This document shows, piece by piece, positions 26,144 through 33,248 of a DNA stretch of 64,000 nucleotides. The position numbers and the translations under genes are program-made. The stretch's first letter is position 1. Each line of letters opens with the position of its first letter. This DNA comes from Cristatella mucedo (taxonomy: Eukaryota > Bryozoa > Phylactolaemata > Cristatellidae). Under the pieces are notes generated by a model. It saw nothing but the letters and a program-made list of their open reading frames with translations, was not told the origin of the DNA and ran no database searches. The stretch lies in the NCBI GenBank assembly GCA_009760855.2, contig WPIO01000021.1:434001-498000 (forward strand). Reading direction: 5' to 3'.

Positions 26144-27444
26144 ATTTGTATATCGCCCTTAGAGAACTGAATATCTTTCTAGGCACTTTATATGTGCTGT
26201 AAAGAAAACATGACCAAATGAGTAGTGGTCACATTCTCAATGTCATCAAGCATGACAGGTGCGACATGCACAGGATGAACATGTAGATATGCTTAGGAGC
26301 AGCAGGCACAGTTTCAGCTTGCATAAGCACAAAAGGGACAAGTCACAAGTACCCACTAAATGCTGTAACACACAGGTGTGTTCCTAGCTTCTTTTTAAAT
26401 GTCTTCATTTCAAGGTATGTCGTGACGTCTGTCGGGAGTTCCAGGCTTTGGGAGCATATTAACTAAAGGCACTGTGTCCAAAGGTTTTGAGGTTCGTACG
26501 AGGTATAGCTGTATGATTTGAGTCTAAGCAACAGGTGGTACGATGCTTGGCCTGGAACGCTCTGCTTTCCTGACCGGACTTAACCAGGCATCACTAACCA
26601 GGATGTAACAGAAAACCAGCAAGCACATAACCGGGCAGCGCTGACGCTTCACTACTTCTCTCGACTCTCGATACTCGCTTTCAAGTAGCCAGTCGAAGGC
26701 ATCCACTGGTATCTTTAAACGTCATCTCCCTACAGTAACTCTCTTAATGGTAATAACAATAATAAAAGTAATAATAATACATTTGTTATAGAGCCCCCAG
26801 AAAACCCAATATCTTTCTAGGCAGAACTTAGGGCAAATAAAAAATGTACAAAATCACATGCTCACGAATTGAAGATCGTGAGCAAGCAGCTACAACAGGG
26901 CCAACACCCTTCGGGTGGAACACTACAGTGGTGTGTAAAGTAGCAAACGCAAACTTTGATAAATCCGAATTAGGCGAGCATCATTGCATTGAAGGATCGC
27001 ACAAATGGCACGCACACTTCTACGCACGAACTAAAAGCACAGCTCTACAAACCTGTGGCAGTTCTAGAACGTACAACGCCTGTTGCTGCTGAAAGCAGCA
27101 TGCTTGAGCCACGGCCGTACACCGCTACTAAAAGCCGCCAGCGTCCACCTGACCGACAAGACTATGAAAATTGCGGGATGGTGTCCCTGCGCCCACTTAC
27201 TTGAAACATTTCGAGCGAACTCTTGGTAAATAGGAGCGAAATCCATGCAGTGGCCACACCAGCTGTTGTAGAACTGTACAAGCCAAGCGCGTCCGGAGTT
27301 CAGGACGACTTTGTAAAAGTTCTCGTGATCGAGGTAGGCCACCTCGCGAGCATCATCGTACAGTCCAGGCTCTTCGTATCCGGAGGCAGGGCGCAGAATA
27401 AGCCAGGCGGACAGGTAGATCGTAATGCAAGCACTCAGCAACAT
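1905..27444 (-). CDS. QSOX: Quiescin sulfhydryl oxidase (QSOX), split gene, 3' part beyond the left edge
   Basis: QSOX is a secretory-pathway flavoenzyme that oxidises protein thiols to disulfides and passes electrons to oxygen. Eleven exons were placed on the minus strand by homology plus GT-AG sites: 27444-27201, 23003-22903, 18146-18007, 11396-11291, 11169-11048, 9807-9724, 8811-8671, 7241-7104, 3772-3658, 2732-2628 and 2034-1905. All splice phases agree, giving about 475 residues. Order of parts: signal peptide (about 1-21), thioredoxin domain with WCGHC at 62-66, a second redox-inactive thioredoxin-like part, helical spacer, and start of the Erv/ALR domain, with two cysteines 12 residues apart (C449, C461) as in human QSOX1. 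The rest of the FAD domain, with its CxxC active site, and the C-terminal membrane segment should lie left of base 1. Individual middle exons are less certain than the ends. The family assignment is firm. Confidence 0.85.
2628..2732 (-). CDS. QSOX: QSOX exon 10: end of helical spacer with conserved W
   Basis: A strong pyrimidine tract (CTCTCCCCTTTTGTAG) precedes a 35-codon exon in phase 0-0 with a GTAAGC donor. It reads FLPCPASYRSALGCLDERLN then SLPQVTSAKWIELVQ. This corresponds to the human segment from YFPGRPLVQNFL through VNWIG, just before the Erv domain. Confidence 0.75.
3195..3350 (+). mobile_element. tRNA-derived SINE, family B
   Basis: Contains a box-B-like GTGTTCGAGTGC followed by a body (gcaatcctttactgcc, then a gatagccg motif) shared with copies at 6,565-6,735, 55,665-55,850 and 62,930-63,075. 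Confidence 0.6.
3658..3772 (-). CDS. QSOX: QSOX exon 9: helix-rich spacer
   Basis: It reads DLLFAVRKSVAYEIPLRLN then DDDAAQLAVARRYIKVLTE before a GTACGT donor. The match is to LESALHYILRIEVGRFPVL and LVALKKFVAVLAKYF of human QSOX1. The 5' boundary at an AG inside CAGCTCAGC was chosen by phase. The open frame continues upstream, so a longer exon is possible. Confidence 0.65.
4920..6385 (+). mobile_element. L2-group LINE, decayed reverse transcriptase to 3' region
   Basis: Sequence similar to the RT blocks of the 15,030-16,240 copy is recognisable in order: AFKKAF-like block, QSGFK, DLSAAF, the SYLSG block, VP.GS, then the C-terminal NSAARIV and HWLPV blocks. Many frame changes and stops are present. 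It lies in the QSOX intron between exons 9 and 8. Confidence 0.75.
6405..6535 (-). mobile_element. tRNA-derived SINE, family A
   Basis: Reverse complement starts TGGCCCAGTGGTTAAGGTGG (box A), has GGTCGTGGGCCTGAGCCC (box B), then a GTGAAGCACC...GAGATTAGGTTATCTTAGGG segment that is the shared L2-type tail. Confidence 0.8.
6565..6735 (+). mobile_element. tRNA-derived SINE, family B
   Basis: Box A-like ctaggtaagtaaggcggttg and box B GGGTTCGAATCC, then the family body (ggcgatcctttattgctgct, gtagtgatagccg). A L2-type 3' tail (6,745-6,827) follows directly. Confidence 0.75.
6745..6827 (+). mobile_element. L2-type 3' tail fragment
   Basis: Shares the motif aagtgcctaaaaaaagattg, then a gagtgctatacaaat block and an ATT repeat, with all L2 family 1 copies in the window. 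Confidence 0.7.
7104..7241 (-). CDS. QSOX: QSOX exon 8: linker to helical spacer
   Basis: The exon runs from a TTCAG acceptor to GTAAGT, phase 2-2. It contains FSDEEIMEQVSLLRANRKNS, two N-x-S/T sites, and TAVPVYVASLQQRG. The last motif lines up with KIYMADLESALHY of human QSOX1, the start of the helix-rich region. A 27-base tandem duplication (about 7297-7350) sits in the intron just upstream of the acceptor. Confidence 0.6.
7297..7350. repeat. Tandem duplication of 27 bases
   Basis: Two adjacent copies of a unit starting catggggcagctggctcgac, identical or nearly so. It lies 55 bases upstream of the acceptor of QSOX exon 8 (gene on minus strand). Confidence 0.85.
8671..8811 (-). CDS. QSOX: QSOX exon 7: end of second thioredoxin-like domain and linker
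   Basis: A TTACAG acceptor and GTAAGT donor enclose 141 bases in phase 2-2. The protein starts NLETYEEVAGVL, which fits the helix after the second thioredoxin fold, and ends in a Val/Thr/Pro-rich linker (VTVASVAPKVETP). The linker is poorly conserved in the family, so the call rests on order, phase and good splice sites. Confidence 0.55.
9724..9807 (-). CDS. QSOX: QSOX exon 6: cis-proline strand of second thioredoxin-like domain
   Basis: It reads CATGGMFRLPTVHCYDRSCP and then RKVKETFG. This aligns with FGVTDFPSCYLLFRNGS of the human protein, including the conserved proline. Two AG acceptors lie four bases apart (exon start 9811 or 9807). Only 9807 keeps the reading frame from exon 5. The donor is GTAACT. 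Confidence 0.65.
10400..10520 (-). mobile_element. SINE-like tRNA-derived fragment
   Basis: On the minus strand TGGCCCAGCAGTAC (box-A-like) is followed by GGGTCCGAGTCC (box-B-like) and a body with weak resemblance to family B. It lies in the QSOX intron between exons 5 and 6. Confidence 0.5.
11048..11169 (-). CDS. QSOX: QSOX exon 5: second thioredoxin-like domain
   Basis: The exon follows a textbook acceptor (GTTTTGTTTTTTAG) and ends at GTAAGT. It starts IIMDTFGGTGLTVLRNV and continues LTGVVIYKVEAASKTLTSIA. The pattern of a Gly-Gly pair, a hydrophobic strand, then KGVAVRRVL-like sequence and a helix matches the redox-inactive second thioredoxin domain. Phase 0 in, 2 out. Confidence 0.7.
11291..11396 (-). 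CDS. QSOX: QSOX exon 4: start of second thioredoxin-like domain
   Basis: It reads PPPLSVDVVNFVRKVAKTLQ then PVVVVHCRRFCL before a GTAAGA donor. It aligns with the human stretch that ends ...FFARNNEEYLALIFEKGG. The acceptor at 11397-11398 was chosen as the only AG that keeps phase with exon 3. Its pyrimidine tract is poor, so the 5' boundary is uncertain. Confidence 0.6.
11855..11945 (+). mobile_element. LINE 3' fragment, ACATT-tail family
   Basis: The motif gcttaggctttgggtgcgct and the following gaaaacacttgcc correspond to the C-terminal codons and stop region of the 829-1300 element. Confidence 0.55.
12159..12277. mobile_element. Short TIR element (MITE), Tc/mariner-like
   Basis: Terminal inverted repeats of about 24 bases (CAGTCGACTCTGCTTACAAG at the left, its near-perfect complement at the right) enclose 119 bases, flanked by TA on both sides. 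TA target duplication plus CAGT ends point to the Tc1/mariner superfamily. It has no coding capacity. Confidence 0.85.
12615..12715 (-). mobile_element. L2/SINE-A tail fragment
   Basis: Begins with AAT repeats, then cagctgtatagcatcctcag and aacttaatctctttctag: the reversed shared tail. Confidence 0.65.
13283..13332. repeat. (TA)n-(CA)n compound microsatellite
   Basis: About 32 bases of TA followed by CA and CG steps. It abuts a reversed SINE-A head. Confidence 0.95.
13339..13452 (-). mobile_element. tRNA-derived SINE, family A (head)
   Basis: Reverse complement has TGGCCAGCGGTTTAAGTGC-like box A and GAGGTCATGGGCTCGAGTTC box B, then a tail start (gtatatgtgaagctcc). Confidence 0.7.
14355..14445 (+). 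mobile_element. L2-type 3' tail fragment
   Basis: Contains aattgtaaagcacctaaaaa, gagattgag and an ATT repeat, as in the full L2 copies. Confidence 0.7.
14490..16483 (+). mobile_element. L2-group LINE (family 1) with a nested L2 3' end
   Basis: The best-preserved RT in the window. It reads LLVLLDLSAAFDTIDHQALI, the SSHLGITGTAMQWF block, YADDTQLYLCF (catalytic YADD), then WMAANFLKLNDD and a C-terminal part ending in the HWLPV block. After the coding part comes a 3' region with gtaaagtacctagaaagaga, ggtgctttata and (ATT)n. At 14,845-15,029 a short L2 3' end with its own ATT tail interrupts the copy. Several frameshifts and stops make it inactive. It lies in the QSOX intron between exons 4 and 3, on the opposite strand. 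Confidence 0.9.
16486..16567 (-). mobile_element. tRNA-derived SINE, family A (partial)
   Basis: Immediately follows the ATT tail of the preceding LINE. The reverse complement keeps the GGTCGTGGGCTCGAGCTC box B and part of the head. Confidence 0.65.
16570..18006. other. QSOX intron sequence without recognised content
   Basis: No splice-consistent exon or repeat was recognised. A plus-strand open frame at 16,668-16,988 has no family I can name. Confidence 0.4.
18007..18146 (-). CDS. QSOX: QSOX exon 3: end of first thioredoxin domain and linker
   Basis: The acceptor is a T-rich tract ending TTACAG and the donor is GTAAGC. The 140-base frame runs in phase 0 and out phase 2. It starts TGPPNATSAADFTK and contains a helix (RTTQLLIEMLLKYLLSLPYH) followed by FPGLRPIG. 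This fits the QSOX helix plus W/F-P-x-L-x-P-L linker before the second thioredoxin-like domain. Similarity is weaker than in exons 1 and 2, but position, order and phase fit. It lies just downstream of a long (CA)n tract. Confidence 0.65.
18193..18262. repeat. (CA)n microsatellite
   Basis: About 70 bases of nearly perfect CA, 47 bases upstream (in gene direction) of the acceptor of QSOX exon 3. Confidence 0.97.
19020..19720 (+). mobile_element. Divergent L2-group LINE fragment
   Basis: RT N-terminal blocks similar to family 1 (RCIDLLLPTITYAVNISLVT then VPSILKTVVDWPLIKKPT) are followed by decayed LERVV, TALL and D-I-DH blocks and a VP-GS-like site. Frames are broken throughout. Confidence 0.7.
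19850..22245 (+). mobile_element. L2-group LINE with APE endonuclease and RT, interrupted
   Basis: The left part holds decayed endonuclease blocks: a LCNKPLI start and a GDFNIHFD-like motif near 20,480. The right part (from 21,413) continues with the segment before RT and RT blocks VADQLNSYIKTSNLASKLQS and LLDLSAAFDNIDHQVLLEHL. A reversed 3' end of the ACATT-tail family is inserted at 21,160-21,412. The copy stops near 22,245, before the YADD motif. It is the only copy here with a visible endonuclease region. Confidence 0.8.
21160..21412 (-). mobile_element. LINE 3' end, ACATT-tail family, nested insertion
   Basis: Starts with taatgtaatgtatctccgtc (reversed tail) and carries the reversed C-terminal codons (gcgcactcacagcctaagcg). 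It splits the flanking L2 between the codons for ADRFS and SSFVNK. Short tctct direct repeats flank it. Confidence 0.8.
22903..23003 (-). CDS. QSOX: QSOX exon 2: thioredoxin beta-strand and Cys-x5-Cys region
   Basis: A good acceptor (TTTTTGTTCCAG) and a GTAACT donor bound 101 bases. Joined to exon 1 the protein reads RWTPAVGIAAINCADEHN followed by IALCRANKIEAYPTMK. Human QSOX1 has WRPALYLAALDCAEETN and VCRDFNIPGFPTVR at the same place. The conserved cysteine pair, the cis-proline and the following strand are all kept. Confidence 0.9.
23958..24005. repeat. (CT)n microsatellite
   Basis: A 48-base CT run at the end of a longer pyrimidine-rich tract from 23,865. Confidence 0.95.
24040..24155 (+). 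mobile_element. Two adjacent L2-type 3' tails
   Basis: Two copies of the aagagattaag, ctctgagggc block lie in tandem, each with a short ATT tail. Confidence 0.65.
24320..24830 (+). mobile_element. Decayed L2-group LINE fragment
   Basis: C-terminal RT blocks (TWMTAI, INLLLMG, SAYFQL, KFVHTFVTSTVDFY) are recognisable through many changes. Confidence 0.6.
25115..25225 (-). mobile_element. LINE 3' end, ACATT-tail family
   Basis: Same reversed tail and C-terminal segment as 21,160-21,412, about 110 bases long. It is followed by a (GT)n run at 25,246-25,273. Confidence 0.8.
26112..26520 (-). mobile_element. L2 family 1 3' end
   Basis: Begins with (AAT)n, then the reversed shared tail and the reversed 3' untranslated region found also at 32,437-32,795 and 50,336-50,700 (a block gtgcgacatgcacaggatga, and ggagttccaggctttgggag). 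Confidence 0.8.
26745..26830 (-). mobile_element. L2/SINE-A tail fragment
   Basis: Reversed tail with imperfect AAT repeats. Confidence 0.6.
27201..27444 (-). CDS. QSOX: QSOX exon 1: signal peptide and WCGHC thioredoxin active site
   Basis: The exon reads from a hydrophobic leader starting MLLSACITIYLSAWLIL into a thioredoxin segment with LVQFYNSWCGHCMDFAP. The two active-site cysteines are residues 63 and 66. The Met at 27444 is preferred because it directly precedes the hydrophobic leader and has a purine at -3. An in-frame Met at 27543 would add 33 mostly basic residues before the leader. The donor is GTAAGT just below 27201, phase 1. Confidence 0.9.
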
Positions 27445-27544
27445 AGCGACTCGCCGTAGCAGCTTGCCAGGTGGCTGGCGTCGAGACCACTCGGCCAATG
27501 TGCAGAACCTCAGCCAAGCGATCCAGCACCTGCACTTAGCCAAG

Positions 27545-28600
27545 CGTGGCTGTCTAACATCGCATCGCTTTCAGCGGAAAGGACGTGTCACACAACCTCC
27601 AGTCAGCCTCGCCGGTTGGGGGGGGGGGTTCTCGGAGGTCGCAACTCACTTCCGTTTTAAGAAAGCCCTCAGCACGGAGCAATTAACTTCCGGTGGCGCT
27701 TGGTGAAGTCCCCGCCCACCGAGCTGCCTGGCCGACACAAGCGCAATTCCAAAAGCCTGACACGTACTAACCTCTCATTTGTCAGCCTCCGCTCCACCCC
27801 TATCACAAACTTCGCTTACTCCTACTGCACCAAATGAACCCGCTGTATCGCCGGTTCTCTTGCGGGGCGGGTGTGTGGCGCATCCGTTAAGTTAAAACCG
27901 AGACAGAAAGCTGCATTTTAAATAGGTCTGTAAGAGAAGGTCTGGTTATGGGGGTGAATAAAAATTAACGGCTATACCGCGCTTGCTATTCTGATAGGGG
28001 ACAAGCGGAAGCGGCCACCTGCTCGCAGTGCCGTTCGTAGTATGCGTTGCAGTGCGTAGCATTCGAATTACCTGGCGCGTGGCTCGATTACGTGTGCGTG
28101 GCTCCTATGTCCCTCGAAGAAATATGCTAGTAAGGCTGTAATAATTTCGTAGTCTTTCAGACGGTTGCATTGCTTTGAGGCCTCCCGGTGACCCTGCCGA
28201 TATCTGACCGCAGCCAGTATTCTCTTGTCCATGCGTCCTCGATCTGTTCGTACGCCTCTCTCTCTCTCTCTCCTCTCCTCTCTCTCTCACTCTCTCTCTC
28301 TCTCTCTGAATTGATGAGGGTTTTACGACCAGTGGCTGCTGAAACCAGGAACTGCTTTCAAAACAAAATATCATGACAATGAAATAGGTGACATCGGTTG
28401 GTTGATGTGCGTGTGTTCCGGAACTCAAAGAATCGCTAAGCAGCTTTTAGTACACGTTGAAAACCACGTAAACAGTTCAAGGTCTCAAGGGTCGTCTTAG
28501 GAGGGATCGTCGTCGGAGCAAGAGGAGGCTGGCTAGACAAAAATGATACCATTCTCGAAAAGGTTGGTATAGCCTCAAAATGGCTAAACCAAAGCCTCTG
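27545..28600. other. Upstream region of QSOX, no gene recognised
   Basis: GC-rich just upstream of QSOX exon 1, then a (CT)n tract at 28,256-28,307. It presumably holds the QSOX promoter, but no specific element can be assigned. Confidence 0.4.
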
Positions 28601-28639
28601 TAGAGGAGTGCTCCTGAAGACGCTTGCCATGCTGAGAAG

Positions 28640-29575
28640 CTTTGCCGACGAAGCAAAAACACCAAACACCACACATGGCCGTCGGTCACGAGTCAGCCAC
28701 ATCGACTCTCGGTCGGCCGCTCAGCAACCGCAGCGAAGCGTGTCTCACCAAAAAACTCCACGTTCTTGCCGTCGGCGCTTACTCGGACGCCTCCAAGACA
28801 ATTGGGCAAAGTGTGTTCGTGAAGCCATCGGGTGCGCGCTGCATTACTACTTGGCTCCAAGGCCGGGTAACCCGCGTCGGACCTGGAGTCGGCATTGAAG
28901 TAGACGGGATACGACGGCACGTTGCAGACGTGCTCGCTGTGCCAGAGACAGCAGCTGGGCTACAGGAACCAGTCCATGACGCAGTTAATGCTGAAAACAT
29001 CGGTGAAGTAAACCAGCTGGTTGTCACTCGACCTAGGCGAACCGTGCAAAGGCCGGCTTCGCTCGATGATTACGTCCTCTATTAGGGGACGGTAGTTTTA
29101 TTTTGTTAGACTGCCCATGTAATTTGTGACGTGTACATCAAGGGGGCGTGTAGTTCGTATGTATGTATGCATTGTATGCCGGCTCCTGACTTGTGACCTT
29201 AAGGTCAAGGGGGCGTGTAGTTCGTATTTACGTGTGTATGCATGTATTGTATGCCGGCTCCTTTGATGAGCCTGTGATGTGGCCTGGACACAGGCCGGTA
29301 ACCCGCCGGTGGCCAGATGGTGGATTCGCCATCAGGGTCGGCAGGTGCACTGCTGTGGTCCGCCTTTGATGTGGCACGAACCAGCCGGTGGCCAGATGGT
29401 GGGTTCACAATCAGGGTCGGGCGGTGCACCGTTGTGGTCAACGAATCAGGGGAGTCGACCAGGGGGGAGAGCGGCAGAGAGGAAGTTAACGCACGGCGGA
29501 GCAGTTGGGGCTCTCTCGCTGGGAGTGAGAAGTGCTGCTGGTGAATAAACGATTTGAGAACCTTAGAATTGTCAT
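28640..29575 (+). mobile_element. LTR retroelement fossil (Ty3/Gypsy-type), pol end plus LTR
   Basis: A broken remnant. The end of a pol-type protein is readable, with an SVFVKPSGARCITTWLQGRV motif and VDGIRRHVADV, typical of the domain after integrase in Ty3/Gypsy-type elements. An LTR-like sequence of roughly 480 bases follows (about 29,090-29,575). It contains two internal tandem duplications and ends near an AATAAA-type signal. No other part of the element was recognised, so it is incomplete. A related LTR copy in the opposite orientation lies at 46,490-46,825. Confidence 0.65.
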
Positions 29576-29586
29576 AAACTTTTCAA

Positions 29587-31160
29587 CAGGGATTCAAGCG
29601 AAACCACTGCACTGAAACTGCTCTCCTCCGTGTAACCAACGACAAACCATGCAGCTACGATGATGGGTTGCCACTGCCCTGGCCTTGCTGTAACTATCAG
29701 CTAAGTTCGACACTATTAATCACGATATACAACTTTGACGACTGAGAGCAACGATCTGTCTGGAAAACAAGGCACTGGCGCAGTTCAAATCGTACTCGTC
29801 CGAGCATGTTCAATCCATTTTGTGTAGTGGTCAGGTCTCACTCACCAGATCAGTCGCCTGTGGAGTCCCACAAACGACCGTTTACGGTCTTTTACTGTTT
29901 CCATATGTACTGAATCTCTGGTAAAGTGATTCGGGCCCACGCGATCGGCTATCGCTTCTATGCTGACAATACTCTGCTGTTTTTTATTTAAACCGTCGGA
30001 ATCCGCTGCAGCGACTGAGAACCCGAATGCTTATCTTGCACAAAGTCGATTCTGGTTGTCGGCTAATTTCCTTAAACTTGAGGAAAAAATGACCAAAGTC
30101 CTACCATAGGACACCCCAAGCGAGCTACCGGACTATGCGACTATTTGCTTTTCTAGTAGCTGATGCTGTCGTGCGACTGTCAGCGTATGCTAGGAATGTG
30201 GGTGTACTTTTTGACAACTGTCTACGATTTGTTCACGTTTCATTAAGAAGACTGCTTCTACAGCTAACCGTCACGCCCGATTCCTATCTACCGTTACGGA
30301 CTGTCTACTACAGTGATTTGCAGAAAATGTAACTAGTTTCGTAATTCTGGCTAGGCTGAATTATTGCAATTTGATCTAGGCTGGGATATCGGAAAAACCA
30401 CCGGGCCGCTGCAAGGGTGATGAATATGACTATGCAAAGCAAGTTAAACAATTTCAGAGGTTCAGCCACGTATCTCCTTTGCTGAAGGAGCTGCAATTGC
30501 TCACTGTTGATCAACGGATACAGAATAAAGTTCTTTGGCTGACCCACAAGGCCGGCCATGACTTGGCTCCTTCATGCTTAAAAAATCAATAAAAATTAAA
30601 AAATAAATAAAATTCATTTGTTAAGCACCCTAAGATAACTTAATCTCTATCCAGACGCTTAGCACAAGTCGCAGGGCTCTGGCCCACGACCTCGGTCATC
30701 AAAGGCGGCGAGCACCTTTACCCATACGCCAAACCAGAGCAGCTGAACTGCTGCATCAGTTTCAGCCTCCTCGTGCCCTCGGGTCCTTTATGGACGATAA
30801 ATTATCTGTACCATTCTGACGCTTAGAGACCTTTGGCGACTGAAGAATTTGCTTTGAAGGTCCTAGACTGTGAAACTCAGATTCTTACATTTGTACACAA
30901 CGACATATATTTTCCCGCTTCTGACTGTGGTACATTCTTTCCAGCCTTCCTGAGCTACTACTTCTACGCTACTCACCACATCAACTGCCCTCCTAATTCA
31001 GCTAGGCTTCTCAGTTTCTCTTCGTTGCGTGAAATGAAGTCTGCTGGCTCCCCCGTCAGTATCGAATATCGCTTAGGCTTTGAGTGTATTTTAGAAAACT
31101 CTCCCGCGTAACACCCACTTAGTCTTTGCGGAGTTACAGGTGGAGATACATTACATTACT
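29587..31160 (+). mobile_element. L2-group LINE, ACATT-tail family, split by a SINE
   Basis: Decayed RT from a TALKLLSSV-like block through YADN to the C-terminus, ending in the same 3' codons and tail (ggagatacattacattactt) as the 829-1300 copy. A reversed SINE-A occupies 30,590-30,742 exactly between APSYL and AELL-type codons. About ten or more frame changes and stops are present. Confidence 0.8.
30590..30742 (-). mobile_element. tRNA-derived SINE, family A, nested in LINE
   Basis: The reverse complement begins TGGCGTATGGGTAAAGGTGC, has a GTCGTGGGCCAGAGCCC box B and the shared tail, and ends in an A/T-rich run. Confidence 0.8.
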
Positions 31161-31317
31161 TACATTTATTGTGCAATAAGATCAGGTGAAGAACCTGCGG
31201 TCACATTTTTGCAGAATATTTACGTACACATGAAGCACGCATATACTGAATTTCTAGAAACTTCCATGCGCGGTGTACATTCAGCGGGATTTTCCATGGC
31301 TGGTGTCAATCTCCACA

Positions 31318-31372
31318 AGATCAGCAAATGTAAAGCGCCTAGAAAGAGATTGAGTTCTCTGAGGGCGCCGTA
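31318..31372 (+). mobile_element. L2-type 3' tail fragment
   Basis: agcaaatgtaaagcgcctag then gagattgagttctctgaggg, without an ATT tail. Confidence 0.65.
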
Positions 31373-32436
31373 GACCCTTTCCGCTACCTTGCTTAGCCTT
31401 TGTCAACTGGCCACCGGTTGGCTGTAGTATCGAGACCGGTAGTCATACACGAACCCTATTATTTCCCCGATGGAAATTTTCTTCTTGCAATTACTGCCGG
31501 TTGCGCTCCAGTTGTATTGTCAATACTGCTGACATTATCATTTGATCAAAGGTAAACATCGTCAGGTCAAATAAAGTACCATTGCCAAATTATTTAATTA
31601 TTTCGGCGACGGCGAGCGAGTGCTTGTTCCGTTGTGGGGCAGGCACTCACTAATCGATAAATTCAAGTACATAACTGGCACTTTGTAGGAGCTCTGCTGC
31701 ATTTTCCGACGCTAGAGAAGGAACCGTGTAGTGTGTTACGTGCGCCTGCGGCTTCTGCTGTAATTATCGAAGCGCCTGACACTAATGCACACGCCTCACC
31801 TGTGGCCAACAGTTAAGCCATTGAAGCAGCGAAGCGTCGGGCCACTAATGCAGGTTATATTTCGTGTCGTCTGCTGCGATTAATCGAGCTAGCTATCGTA
31901 TATGTGCCCATTGAGAGGGAAAAAGGCAGAGTATCGTGTACCGCTCACGTTCTCCCGCTGTGTCTCCATGAGACTCCCACTAGAGCAGCCGCCGCCGGAG
32001 TCACTGTCACACAACAACTGCATAATGCAAATGCCTTGCACAGATAGTGGCTCACAACAGCCTGCGAGCAGTGGCCTAGTGAGACCTTTCGGCACCCTGG
32101 AACAAGCTACAATTAGCGCCCGAGTCTTTGTCAAAATTTGATGCAAGATATTCAACATTTTTTCAGTGTTTCTTTCTCTATGGTTAACAAAGCTGAATCA
32201 GAAAGTCAAATCTTGCCACATTTCTGCCCTCAGATAAGACAGGATTATCTTCAGCTTGCTAAAGGAGCGTTCACAACTGGCAACTGATACAGCTATATTG
32301 AGAACTTGAAAGGCAACACTCAAATTAGGAAAAACATCCTCTCCATAACTGAAAATGAAAGACTAAAGTTACAGTGGAGTCTTTGGTGTCGAGTCGTGAC
32401 ATGTGGCGAGAAGCATTTTACAGTCACATATTTCGT

Positions 32437-32795
32437 TGTAATAATAATAATAATAATGCACTTGATAAAGCACCCGCAGAGAACTCAATCTCTTCCTAGG
32501 CGCTTTACATTTGCTGCAAAGGGAAACGCGATGGAATCGTGAGTAATATCGTGCTTGATAAACATGAATAACTTGGTTAGGGGTGACATGCACAGGGTCA
32601 GCATGCAAATGTGGTTAGTGGCAGCATGCACAGTGTCAGCACGCATAAGCATATGAAAAAAAAATCACAGGGACCCCCTATATGCTGTCCTAAATAGTTG
32701 TGTTTTTAAGTTCTTTTTAAATGTGGTTACGTCAGGGAATGTTTTGACGCAAGTCGGGAGTGAGTTCCAGGCTTTGGGAGCATACGAACTACAGC
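32437..32795 (-). mobile_element. L2 family 1 3' end
   Basis: (AAT)n, reversed shared tail, then the reversed 3' region up to ggagtgagttccaggctttg. It lies inside or beside the hAT remnant. Confidence 0.85.
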
Positions 32796-33099
32796 TCTGT
32801 TACATCAACGTCTGAGCAATAGAAGCCTCAGAGACCTAGACATTGCTGGCGGAGTTCGGTCTGGTCGTGTCTTCAAAATCTGTTCAACTTCCAACAAGAA
32901 GCTACATTTTCCATTAAGATTTGTGAGCTGGGAAAAGCCTAGTTGTAATTTACCGGTCGGAAATAGTCTATGCTGTTCTTAATTATTCCTGAAATCCTCT
33001 GCCGTGAGACCGAAATCTTGAAGGAGTTCTCCCGGCATCTGTGTTCTTCAGCGGATTCTTTGTTTAACTGCAAATCCCCACAATTCATATCTCCTTTTT

Positions 33100-33248
33100 G
33101 CGTGCATGTCACCCAATAACCGTGTTATTCTGGTTGCATATTAAGCATGCTACCACTAACAATTCGACCGTGCTTCCTTCGCAGCAATTGTAAAGCGCCT
33201 AAAAAGAGATTGAGTTCTCTGAGGGAACTCTATTAAAAGTATTATTAT
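33100..33248 (+). mobile_element. L2 family 1 3' end
   Basis: Contains gcatgtcacccaataaccgt, the tail block gtaaagcgcctaaaaagaga and a short ATT run. Confidence 0.75.

Noticed and set aside
28188-28428. Open frames over 28.1-28.4 kb
   Set aside because: They consist mostly of a translated (CT)n tract.
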